Assembly (NCBI GenBank): GCA_028706835.1
Contig: JAQTVL010000200.1
Span: 1-7,820 of the forward strand
DNA length: 7,820 nucleotides
Direction: 5' to 3'
From: Phycisphaerae bacterium
GTDB taxonomy: Bacteria; Planctomycetota; Phycisphaerae; JAJVII01
This document shows, in pieces, positions 1 through 5,708 of the stretch. Made by a program: the position numbers and the translations under genes. Position 1 is the stretch's first letter; the number at the start of each line of letters is the position of its first letter. The notes under the pieces were generated by a model. That model saw only the letters and a list, made by a program, of their open reading frames with translations. It did no database searches and was not told where the DNA came from.

Positions 1-261
1 GATGTCGACGATGAAGCAGACAAGGCTTTCAAAGCTGGCCCTGCCGACCTGCTCGCGGCGCGGCTGCGTCCATTCGGGGAAACTGTTCGCCAGGTTGGTC
101 AGTGCGATGTTGCGGTGCTTGCGGTCCACGGCCCACCACAGCCGCCCGATGCGGCGGGCGTGTTCGAGCGCGGCGTCGGGCCCGGCGATCTGCACGAGCG
201 CATCGACGATGCGGACAAGCACGTAGACCAGGTAGTGCAGGGCGGTTTTCAGGATCGCCAT
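1..261 (-). CDS. LpxL/HtrB-type lipid A lauroyl acyltransferase, N-terminal part (runs off window)
   Basis: The ATG at 261-259 opens a frame of 87 codons that stays open to the window edge, so only the N-terminus is present. The family transfers an acyl chain from acyl-ACP to the lipid A precursor at the inner membrane. The start is hydrophobic (MAILKTALHYLVYVLVRIVD), as expected for its membrane anchor. It is followed by RLWWAVDRKHRNIALTNL and then ANSFPEW...RREQVGRASFESL. This order matches the conserved N-terminal block of LpxL/HtrB proteins (R-H-R-x-I-A-x-x-N-L-x-x-x-F-P, then R-A-S-F). The catalytic HxxxxD motif would lie beyond the window, so activity cannot be judged. There is no good Shine-Dalgarno sequence before the ATG, and a 28-bp heptamer repeat lies 17 bp upstream. 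The gene follows the 68-residue protein on the same strand with a 57-bp gap, so the two may be co-transcribed. Family assignment is fairly sure; the exact acyl specificity is unknown. Confidence 0.75.
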   Translation of the reverse strand, partial: MAILKTALHYLVYVLVRIVDALVQIAGPDAALEHARRIGRLWWAVDRKHRNIALTNLANSFPEWTQPRREQVGRASFESLVCFIVDI

Positions 262-278
262 GAGGGGGATTTTAACAA

Positions 279-306
279 AATTCGGAATTCGGAATTCGGA
301 ATTGGG
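279..306. repeat. Four tandem heptamers, AATTCGG type
   Basis: Three exact AATTCGG units are followed by one AATTGGG unit, giving 28 bp in perfect 7-bp register. The array lies in the 57-bp gap between the 68-residue gene and the acyltransferase start. A single further AATTCGG lies at 590-596. The array is AT-rich compared with its GC-rich surroundings. It is one of three heptamer loci in the window, each with a different unit sequence. Confidence 0.85.
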
Positions 307-318
307 CAAGAATTGCGT

Positions 319-525
319 TCACGCCGACGCCTTCCGCTGCTTGCGGGACTGGTAGAGGTGGGCCGCCAGCAGGATGTGCCCCAGGCGGTCCAGCGGCAGC
401 CGGTCGAGGTAGTCGCGGGTGAAGTCCAGCGGGAAGTCGCTCTTGAAGTTCAGCAGGCGGGTGGAAATCTCGTCCCGGGACATTGCGGCAATCGTCGCGA
501 TCAACTCATCCAGCTCCGCCGTCAT
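319..525 (-). CDS. Small conserved-looking hypothetical protein (68 aa)
   Basis: The frame runs from ATG at 525-523 to TGA at 321-319. A GGGAGAA stretch about 8 nt upstream of the ATG is a good ribosome binding site. The product is soluble, charged and probably all-helical, with no signal peptide or membrane segment. Its core reads FKSDFPLDFTRDYLDRLPLDRLGHILLAA and ends in a basic tail (SRKQRKASA). From memory, short proteins with an 'F-x-L-D-F-T ... Y-L-x-x-L-x-x-x-R-L-x-H-I-L-L-A-A' pattern recur in planctomycetes, but I know of no function. It precedes the acyltransferase gene on the same strand with a 57-bp gap holding the heptamer repeat. A TAGAAT hexamer on the minus strand at 605-600 could be its -10 box, but the matching -35 is weak. 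Confidence 0.65.
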   Translation of the reverse strand: MTAELDELIATIAAMSRDEISTRLLNFKSDFPLDFTRDYLDRLPLDRLGHILLAAHLYQSRKQRKASA

Positions 526-610
526 GGGCCGTTCTCCCGCATCGCCGCCCCACCCGGTCGCTATCGGCAGACCGGCGGGGGGGCTTAAGAATTCGGAGTA
601 TTCTATCCGA

Positions 611-639
611 TTGACCCCGCCACGCGAACCGGCGATAAT
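611..639 (+). promoter_or_regulatory. Sigma-70-type promoter for tRNA-Arg and probably the lipoprotein gene
   Basis: TTGACC (611-616) and GATAAT (634-639) are separated by exactly 17 bp, each matching the bacterial consensus at five of six positions. The start point would be near 646, giving a 5' leader of about 66 nt before the tRNA. No other equally good promoter is seen before the lipoprotein gene, so both may be read from here. On the opposite strand a weaker TAGAAT (605-600) could serve the 68-residue gene, making this a divergent control region. Confidence 0.7.
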
Positions 640-711
640 GCCGTTGGCCTCAACGAAAACGGGCCGGTTGGCCGATAACCGATACTAGGCGTCGGCCGGC
701 TGGGCCTATGA

Positions 712-785
712 GCGATCGTAGCTCAGTAGGATAGAGCGGCGGTTTCCTAAACCGCAGGTCGCAGGTTCGAATCCTGCCGGTCGCA
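712..785 (+). tRNA. tRNA-Arg, anticodon CCU
   Basis: A full cloverleaf folds by eye. The 7-bp acceptor stem GCGATCG (712-718) pairs with CGGTCGC (778-784) including one G-U. The D stem is GCTC/GAGC. A 5-bp anticodon stem GCGGT/ACCGC encloses loop TTCCTAA, giving anticodon CCT. The variable loop is 5 nt, and T stem GCAGG/CCTGC encloses TTCGAAT. The discriminator base is A at 785. CCA is not encoded; the next bases are GTG. Anticodon CCU reads AGG arginine codons. No integrase or repeated 3' tRNA segment is seen in the window, so there is no sign that this tRNA serves as an attachment site here. Confidence 0.97.
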
Positions 786-809
786 GTGCCTGCCAATGAG
801 AGGTGGACC

Positions 810-1298
810 ATGTTCCCCAGAACCGTTCTGCTCGCGCACGGACTGATCGCCCTGCTCGCCGTGGCCGCCCTGTCCGGGTGCAGCAACGAGCTGCGGATCG
901 ACAACTCCAGCGGCGCCCCGCAGCAGGTGGCCACTCAGGAGCGGCTGGTGGCCAAGGCCAATTCGCCGGTGGCCGACGTGCCCATCCCGATCGGGTTCGA
1001 CATCAGCGAGGGCGACAGCAATGCCCAGGTGACTGGGCAGATGCGCTACGTCTGCCATACCTACAAGGGCCGCAAGGCGAAGGACCGCGTCGCCAGCTTC
1101 TACTGCGAGCAGTTGGTCACGAACAACAAGTGGCGTCAGGACGGGGTTCGCAAGAACAACGGGGTGTGGCGGCTGCACTTCACCAAGGGCATCGAGCGCT
1201 GCGACATCGCGATCAGCGAGAACATGTGGGGCACGACCCGGATCGAGATCGAGATCTACCCGGTGACCGGCGCCCCCGCGGCCACCGGCGGAAGCTGA
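810..1298 (+). CDS. Small lipoprotein of unknown function (162 aa)
   Basis: The ATG at 810 is preceded by a strong GAGAGGTGG ribosome binding site (799-807). A GTG at 786 is in frame but abuts the tRNA 3' end and lacks its own site, so 810 is preferred. Residues 4-23 form a signal peptide ending in the lipobox L21-S22-G23-C24, so the protein should be lipidated at C24. Asn at +3 and Ser at +2 argue against inner-membrane retention by the Asp+2 rule, if that rule applies here. The mature part has a VPIPIGFDI segment (57-65), then RYVCHTYKG (79-87), FYCEQL (97-102) and a C-terminal strand-rich portion. Three further cysteines (C82, C99, C131) could form a disulfide. The pattern 'P-x-P-x-G-F ... 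Y-x-G ... V-x-x-F-Y ... W' is known to me from uncharacterised bacterial lipoproteins, but I cannot assign a function. Confidence 0.85.
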   Translation: MFPRTVLLAHGLIALLAVAALSGCSNELRIDNSSGAPQQVATQERLVAKANSPVADVPIPIGFDISEGDSNAQVTGQMRYVCHTYKGRKAKDRVASFYCEQLVTNNKWRQDGVRKNNGVWRLHFTKGIERCDIAISENMWGTTRIEIEIYPVTGAPAATGGS

Positions 1299-1326
1299 GC
1301 GGGCGAAAAGAACATGGCCGCCCCGC

Positions 1327-1365
1327 GAGGAATGGGAATTATGCGACCCATAATTCCCATTCTTC
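1327..1365 (+). terminator. Long hairpin after the lipoprotein gene, terminator or palindromic repeat
   Basis: Bases 1327-1343 pair with 1349-1365 in a 17-bp stem (one G-U) around a 5-nt loop, CGACC. It lies 28 bp after the lipoprotein stop and upstream of the pilin promoter, so it may end that transcript. No T tract follows directly; the first T run is at 1396-1401, about 30 nt later. A classical intrinsic terminator is therefore doubtful, and it may be a dispersed palindromic repeat or an RNA-stabilising stem. Confidence 0.5.
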
Positions 1366-1407
1366 CTGTGAATCCCATCCCTCCTTCCCGCCGTCTTTTT
1401 TCCAACA

Positions 1408-1436
1408 TTGACGCCTCCCCGACTCTGGCGGATAAT
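1408..1436 (+). promoter_or_regulatory. Sigma-70-type promoter for the pilin-like gene
   Basis: TTGACG (1408-1413) and GATAAT (1431-1436) are 17 bp apart, each one base off consensus. The predicted start is near 1443, giving a 5' leader of roughly 34 nt before the ATG at 1477. The layout is nearly identical to the tRNA promoter at 611-639. Confidence 0.75.
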
Positions 1437-1476
1437 GCAGTTGGGTAGGGTCTGCGTACCAGCCGGAGAACATGCC

Positions 1477-2625
1477 ATGCACAAGCGCCGCGGCTTCACC
1501 CTGCTGGAAATTCTGATCGTGGTGGGGATCATCGCCATCCTGCTGGTGCTGCTGTACCCGGCCTTCGGCAAGGTGAAGATCCAGATCAAACGCACCAAGT
1601 GCCTGACCAACATCAAGCAGATCATGCTGGCCCTGCGCGACTACCACACCGCCTACGGCGGCAAGCTCCCGCCCGGCGGGCAGCCCTATGGCGCCATCGA
1701 CCCGACCAATGCCGCCAAGTACCTCAACGAGTTCCTCGTCGGCCAGGGGTATGCCGTGCTGGAATGCCCTGCGGATCAGAACAACGCGCCGGGCAAGGAG
1801 AATTCGCTGTTCCAGGATCAAGGCTACAGCTACTACTACCTGGGGCAAGACGGGGCGCAGGCGATGTCGGGGATCGTGGGCAGCGTCTCGTGGCAGGAAG
1901 AGAAGATGGGTTATTTCAGCGGCCCCATAACCATCAAAGAGTTTCACGACAAGACGGCCTATAACTCCCCCGGCCCGGAAGACGGGGCGGATTATCAGAG
2001 CCGCGCTCGCGACGTGACCCGGCAGGAAATTGACGACTACTGGTATACCAAGTTCGTTCCCTTCATTCAGGGCCTGGCAAACAGGGAAGGTTTCTATATC
2101 CCGGGTGCATTGCAATTCCCGTACGTGGTGGCCAGGCATGATGTATGGGTGGGAGTGCCCCCGAACCAGGTATGCACCCATCCCAAGTGGAATGCTGATC
2201 TCGACGCGAACGGCAACGTCGTGACTGTATATGTGCCCGACGTGAGCGGCAACATAGTGGGTAGCCCTCCGCCGGCCGGGTATTCGAACACGACCGGTTG
2301 GGGCCGAAACACCTACAACTACGACTACTGGCTGCGGGCGAGCAAGAAGGTCGGCGTCCTGGACTGGGACGGCAACACAGCGGGTCCTGACCCGAAGTTC
2401 TCCTACAACGTGCCGGGCAGCAACGGGACCAGCACGACCGACGCCTATCCGAAGCGAGGCATGGGGTTCTGGCACCAGTACAACTACGTCGACGACCCGG
2501 ACCACCCGGGGGATGTGAACTACAAACGCGTGAAAGTACACGCGGGATTCCTCGACGGCCACGCCGCGCCGATCGAGATGAATAAGTACACGACCATCGA
2601 CCGCGACAATCACGACTACTATTAG
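1477..2625 (+). CDS. Type IV pilin-like / DUF1559-like secreted protein with prepilin N-terminus (382 aa)
   Basis: The ATG at 1477 follows GGAGAA (1465-1470) at 6-nt spacing and gives a textbook type III signal peptide. The basic leader MHKRRG is cut after G6, F7 becomes residue 1 of the mature protein, and E11 is the conserved Glu+5. Residues 8-29 form the hydrophobic helix (TLLEILIVVGIIAILLVLLY). The next part, CLTNIKQIMLALRDYHTAYG, matches the N-terminal helix region of DUF1559-like planctomycete proteins. The C-terminal VHAGFLDGHAAPIEMN carries the F-x-D-G-H signature of the 'prepilin H-X9-DG' C-terminal domain. A prepilin peptidase should process it and a pilus- or type II secretion-like machine export it, but no such genes are here. 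The middle is rich in Tyr, Gly, Pro and Asn, typical of an extracellular domain. These proteins occur in many copies per planctomycete genome, mostly without known role. The gene is probably monocistronic: it has its own promoter upstream and hairpins downstream. Confidence 0.9.
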   Translation: MHKRRGFTLLEILIVVGIIAILLVLLYPAFGKVKIQIKRTKCLTNIKQIMLALRDYHTAYGGKLPPGGQPYGAIDPTNAAKYLNEFLVGQGYAVLECPADQNNAPGKENSLFQDQGYSYYYLGQDGAQAMSGIVGSVSWQEEKMGYFSGPITIKEFHDKTAYNSPGPEDGADYQSRARDVTRQEIDDYWYTKFVPFIQGLANREGFYIPGALQFPYVVARHDVWVGVPPNQVCTHPKWNADLDANGNVVTVYVPDVSGNIVGSPPPAGYSNTTGWGRNTYNYDYWLRASKKVGVLDWDGNTAGPDPKFSYNVPGSNGTSTTDAYPKRGMGFWHQYNYVDDPDHPGDVNYKRVKVHAGFLDGHAAPIEMNKYTTIDRDNHDYY

Positions 2626-2645
2626 GTTTGAGCGGGGATCATCGC

Positions 2646-2738
2646 GGGTGCCATGCCTGCGACGGTCCCGGCTTGCCGGGATCGCAGGCATGAGGAAGAC
2701 ATGCTTGCGACGGTACGGCTGTCGCAAGCATGGCACCC
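2646..2738. repeat. Double-hairpin palindromic element, copy 1
   Basis: The ends are 18-bp inverted repeats with one mismatch (2646-2663 against 2721-2738), beginning GGGTGCCATGC and ending GCATGGCACCC. Inside are two hairpins. The first pairs 2652-2662 with 2682-2692 (11 bp), with a further 6-bp stem (2666-2671/2676-2681) around a CTTG loop. The second pairs 2700-2711 with 2721-2732 (12 bp) around a 9-nt loop. The outer stem and the inner hairpins compete for the same bases except at the GGGTGCC/GGCACCC tips, so a three-way junction is possible. It starts 20 bp after the pilin stop and could also end transcription. Confidence 0.85.
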
Positions 2739-2788
2739 CTCAAATCACGAGTAACGGGGCACTAGTGATGCGTCAACATTGAATCGTT

Positions 2789-2872
2789 GGGTGCCATGCC
2801 TGCGTCTTTTTGCAGGCATGTCTTTGGCCGCCACATGCCTGCGACAAAACAGCCGTCGCAGGCATGGCACCC
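2789..2872. repeat. Double-hairpin palindromic element, copy 2
   Basis: This has the same architecture as copy 1, 50 bp further on and in the same orientation. The terminal inverted repeats are a perfect 16 bp (2789-2804/2857-2872). Hairpin 1 pairs 2795-2803 with 2812-2820 (9 bp, 8-nt loop). Hairpin 2 pairs 2834-2845 with 2855-2866 (12 bp, again a 9-nt loop). The stems are close copies of those in copy 1 while loops and linkers differ, so the paired bases seem to be what is kept. It ends 35 bp before the stop of the convergent sensor gene and may act as its terminator. The bases between the two copies (2739-2788) hold nothing I can identify. Confidence 0.85.
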
Positions 2873-2907
2873 CGCATCCAACCCAACAAAACAAGATGGA
2901 CGGATCA

Positions 2908-4602
2908 CTAGGCTTGCGCGGGGATCAGCGCCTTGCGGACCACCTCGAGCACCTGCTCCACCTTGAACGGCTTAAACAGCACGCCGAACACCCCTTCCTG
3001 CCGGGCACGGAAGATCGAATGGTTCGGGTCGTAGCCGAAGCCGGTCATCAGGATCACCGGCGTCTTGGCGGATCGCGTCCGGGCGGCCGCGAAAATGTCA
3101 TCCCCCGTCGCGTGCGGCATGCGGATATCCGACAGCCCCAGGTCGTAGTCCCGGCTGCGAACCATCGCCGTCGCTTCCGCGCCGTCCTTGGCCGTCTCGA
3201 CGACGCACCCATATCGGCTGAGCAGATCGTTCAGGTCGTTCAGGATCGTCGCGTCGTCGTCCGCCAGCAGCACGCGCTTGTCGGCCATGCCCGGATCGCG
3301 CTGCACGTTGCGAATCTGCCGCCGGCCGAGGATCGTCGTCGGCGACTGCGCCACCTGCCGCACCGTCTGGCGGATCGCGGTGACCTGATCGATGATCGCG
3401 TGCAGCCGGTTCCGCAGGTCGTCGTTGCCGATGTTCTCCTCGATCAGCCCCGACGCCTGCGACACGATGTCGCTGAGCGGCTCCTCGATCTCGCCGGCCA
3501 CGTTGCTGGCCACCTTGCCCACCGACGTGTAGCGCTCCACGACCAGCAGGTCGAGGATGTTGGTGGCCAGGGCGATGTAGCGCCCGAAAATCTCGGCGAA
3601 CTGCCGGTCGTCCTCGCCAAAGTCGCCCGGCCGGGGGCTCTCCACGTTCAGCACGCCGATCACCGCGTCCTGCAATCGCAGCGGCACGGTGAGCGAACTG
3701 CGGGCCTTCTCGATGCCCATGATGTACCGCGGGTCCCGGCTGGTGTCGGCGCAGATGTAGCTTTGGCCCGTGGCCGCGACGTAGCCGGTGATGCCGTTGC
3801 CCTCGCCCGAGGCGTAGATCTCCACGTCCGCCACCCACGACGGGAAGCCGTCGGACAGCACCAGTTGCAGCCGACCCGTGCCGCGGTCCAGCAGCCAGAT
3901 GCCAAAGTTCTCGAAGTTCAGCAGCCCGCGCGTGTAGCGGATGATCCGCTCCTCCAGCAGCCGAAGCCGCTGCTGCACGTTCAGCTTGGCCAGCGACTCG
4001 GCCTCCAGCCGGACCAGTTCCTGCCCGGCCTGGTCGATCGCGTCGAGCTTCTGCTGCAATCGCCGGCTGGACGAGACGTCCCAGATGACCACCGCCACCT
4101 GGTTGATGCGCGTCGGGTCCGTGCCGTCGGTCAGCGGCGAGACGGCCACCTCGTAGAATCGGCCCTCGTCCTGGGCGGAGAACCGCCGCGTGCGCCCGGG
4201 CGAGCCCGGCGGCCCGAGTTCGCTGGCCTTGAACTGCGCCAGCGCCTTGTCGGCGTGGCGGCGGACCTCCTCGACGACCGCGGGCGAAACCTCGGCCATC
4301 GCCCGATTCTGCCACAGCACCCGGCTGCTCGCATCGACGATGCACACGCCCTGGCTCATGGTGTTCAGCAGGGCGGCCGAGAGCTGGCTGACGACCGCTC
4401 GCTCCAGCGGCAGGAAATCGGCAGTGCCCGAAAGCACCGCGTCGACGTTCTGGTGGCGGAGGTAATCGAGGGCTTCCTCGATGGTGCGGGCGACGACCAG
4501 TTCATAGTGGTCGGCCAGGGAACTGAGGAGCGGCGACTGGTCGAACTGACCCGTCCCGCCGAGGATCAACAACTTGGCTGCCTGAGTGCTGCTAGTGCTC
4601 AT
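2908..4602 (-). CDS. PAS-GAF-receiver signalling protein with degenerate histidine-kinase remnant (564 aa)
   Basis: Domains in order are: a receiver-like fold at about 10-70, in which the phosphoacceptor position is G59 (VDAVLSGT aligns with YDLGLSDI below); a PAS domain at about 73-180 (GVCIVDASSRVLWQNRAMAE); a helical linker at 180-222; a GAF domain at about 205-352 (WLLDRGTGRLQ, GITGYVAATGQSYICADTSRD, SSLTVPLRL, GVLNVESP); a DHp-like helix pair at 355-420; and a C-terminal receiver at 443-560. The DHp-like part reads VASNVAGEIEEPLSDI where kinases have AHEINNPL, so the phosphorylatable His is G370. No HATPase domain follows. The C-terminal receiver is complete: acidic pocket D448-D450, acceptor D492, T520 and K544. 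It should therefore be a phosphorylation target or scaffold sensing a small ligand through PAS/GAF, not a kinase; its kinase partner and output are not visible. It is last of three minus-strand genes, 71 nt behind the phosphoesterase. No strong ribosome binding site precedes the ATG. Confidence 0.88.
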   Translation of the reverse strand: MSTSSTQAAKLLILGGTGQFDQSPLLSSLADHYELVVARTIEEALDYLRHQNVDAVLSGTADFLPLERAVVSQLSAALLNTMSQGVCIVDASSRVLWQNRAMAEVSPAVVEEVRRHADKALAQFKASELGPPGSPGRTRRFSAQDEGRFYEVAVSPLTDGTDPTRINQVAVVIWDVSSSRRLQQKLDAIDQAGQELVRLEAESLAKLNVQQRLRLLEERIIRYTRGLLNFENFGIWLLDRGTGRLQLVLSDGFPSWVADVEIYASGEGNGITGYVAATGQSYICADTSRDPRYIMGIEKARSSLTVPLRLQDAVIGVLNVESPRPGDFGEDDRQFAEIFGRYIALATNILDLLVVERYTSVGKVASNVAGEIEEPLSDIVSQASGLIEENIGNDDLRNRLHAIIDQVTAIRQTVRQVAQSPTTILGRRQIRNVQRDPGMADKRVLLADDDATILNDLNDLLSRYGCVVETAKDGAEATAMVRSRDYDLGLSDIRMPHATGDDIFAAARTRSAKTPVILMTGFGYDPNHSIFRARQEGVFGVLFKPFKVEQVLEVVRKALIPAQA

Positions 4603-4633
4603 CGAAAGACCATTCTACCGGAAAACCCGAACC

Positions 4634-4665
4634 GCGGAGGAACAAGAAAAGCTTCTCGCCTCCGC
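4634..4665 (-). terminator. Hairpin between the phosphoesterase and sensor genes
   Basis: On the minus strand GCGGAGG (4665-4659) pairs with CCTCCGC (4640-4634), 7 bp, with a short inner AGAA/TTCT stem. It lies just after the phosphoesterase stop and before the sensor start. A short T run (GGTTTTCC) follows about 10 nt later, so termination or attenuation between the two genes is possible but not strong. Confidence 0.35.
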
Positions 4666-4673
4666 ATGTCTAT

Positions 4674-5693
4674 TCATCGGCCTGCCTCCGGCGCGCACTT
4701 GAGCGTGAAAAGCGTGATCTCAGGCCGGCTGAACAGCCGGACCCGGCGTAGGTAGCCCAGGCCGCGATTGACGTAAAGCCGCCGGCCGTCCGACAGCGTG
4801 TACTCACCGCGGACGTACGTCTTGTTGCTGGTCGACAGCACCGGCGGGCCGATCAGCGGCAGGTCGACCTGCCCGCCGTGCGTGTGCCCGGCCAGGACCC
4901 AGCCGCGATAGCCCGCCCAGCCGGCCTGGTCGACGGCGTCGGGGTTGTGGACGAGCACGATCGCCGCCCGCCCCGGGTCCAGCCGAGGCATCACGCGGGC
5001 GGGATCGAAGAATTGCGGGGCCGCGATTTCCTGCCCGGCCTTGGGCATGTCGAAATCGTCCCCACCGGGAAGTTTTCCTTCCGCCGGCGAGCTTGGCTCG
5101 TGGGCCCACAGGTCGTCCAGTCCGGCGATTTGCAGGCCCCGCACCGTCGCCATCTCGTTTCGCAGGACGGTGAATCCCAGGCGGGCCAGCCCCGCCGCCA
5201 GCTTCACGGCGACGGCAGGCGAGCGCCACCCCCGGCCGTAGTCGTGGTTGCCGAGCGCGGCGAACGCACCCAGCGGCGGGCGGTCGAGCAGGCCGACCAC
5301 GTCGAGGGCGTTGCCGATCTGCTCGTCGCCGCGGCTGCTCATGAAGTCGCCGACCATGGCCAGCAGGTCCGGCTTGAGCGCGTTGACGCGGCGCATGGCC
5401 GCGCGAATGTAATCGTCGTCAACGACGGCCCCGACGTGCAGATCGGCGATGAGTCCGAGCGTTCGCCCGGCCAGTTCCTCCGGCAGGTTCGCGATCGGCA
5501 GGTCCCGCCGGACGACCTGTATCCAGTGCGGCTCGATGCGCCAGGAGTAAAGCCCGCCGCCGACAACGACCGCCGCTGTCGTCCGCAGCGTCCACTTCAG
5601 GAACCGCCGGCGCGAGCAATGCCCCTTGTTCGCCGCGGGCGTTCCGTCCTGCGGCGTCGGTTCGGTGGGGCCGGTTGTTTCTTCCGAGTTCAC
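4674..5693 (-). CDS. Tat-exported calcineurin-like metallophosphoesterase, YaeI/YkuE type (339 aa)
   Basis: The only reasonable start is GTG at 5693-5691, with AAGGA 9 nt upstream; no ATG lies before the conserved core. Residues 27-33 are SRRRFLK, an exact twin-arginine motif, followed by a hydrophobic stretch (38-50), so export of the folded protein is expected. The two-metal phosphoesterase motifs follow in order: D84-x-H86 (IADLH), G115-D116, G-N149-H150-D, H249 (LVHNP) and G-H270-T-H272-GG. This set matches the YaeI/YkuE branch, whose members include phosphodiesterases and, in Chlamydia, the UDP-diacylglucosamine hydrolase LpxG. A lipid-linked substrate is therefore possible but unproven. 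The exported location argues against a cytoplasmic lipid A role unless the Tat segment acts only as an anchor. It starts 15 nt after the amidohydrolase stop, so the two are very likely one operon, though their reactions have no obvious link. Confidence 0.9.
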   Translation of the reverse strand: MNSEETTGPTEPTPQDGTPAANKGHCSRRRFLKWTLRTTAAVVVGGGLYSWRIEPHWIQVVRRDLPIANLPEELAGRTLGLIADLHVGAVVDDDYIRAAMRRVNALKPDLLAMVGDFMSSRGDEQIGNALDVVGLLDRPPLGAFAALGNHDYGRGWRSPAVAVKLAAGLARLGFTVLRNEMATVRGLQIAGLDDLWAHEPSSPAEGKLPGGDDFDMPKAGQEIAAPQFFDPARVMPRLDPGRAAIVLVHNPDAVDQAGWAGYRGWVLAGHTHGGQVDLPLIGPPVLSTSNKTYVRGEYTLSDGRRLYVNRGLGYLRRVRLFSRPEITLFTLKCAPEAGR

Positions 5694-5708
5694 GCGCGTC
5701 AGTCCTTG

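Noticed and set aside
712..785. tRNA-Arg as a genomic-island attachment site
   Set aside because: No integrase, no repeat of the tRNA 3' end in the window, and the neighbouring genes look like ordinary chromosomal genes.
786..809. GTG at 786 as an earlier start for the lipoprotein
   Set aside because: It directly abuts the tRNA 3' end, has no ribosome binding site of its own and would put extra residues before the signal peptide; ATG at 810 has GAGAGGTGG.
650..934. 94-residue minus-strand frame containing GRIRTCDLRFRKPPLYPTEL
   Set aside because: This string is the well-known false protein produced by translating the antisense strand of a tRNA gene; it overlaps tRNA-Arg exactly.
747..1625. 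292-residue minus-strand frame ending RQDSNLRPAV
   Set aside because: Another tRNA-antisense artefact at its end; the rest lies opposite the lipoprotein gene and the pilin 5' region.
1339..2736. 465-residue open frame on the minus strand, opposite the pilin-like gene
   Set aside because: Antisense shadow. The plus strand has a promoter, ribosome binding site and prepilin signal peptide, whereas this frame begins inside a palindromic repeat and lacks motifs.
2760..2767. CACTAGTG palindrome and the related ATCACTAG at 2904-2911
   Set aside because: An 8-bp match is short enough to be chance, and no other copies or context support a site.
2779..4755. 658-residue open frame on the plus strand, opposite the sensor gene
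   Set aside because: Low-complexity composition rich in Arg, His, Gln, Asp and Val with no motifs. It is the antisense shadow of the well-supported PAS-GAF-receiver gene in high-GC DNA and overlaps the palindromic repeat at its start.
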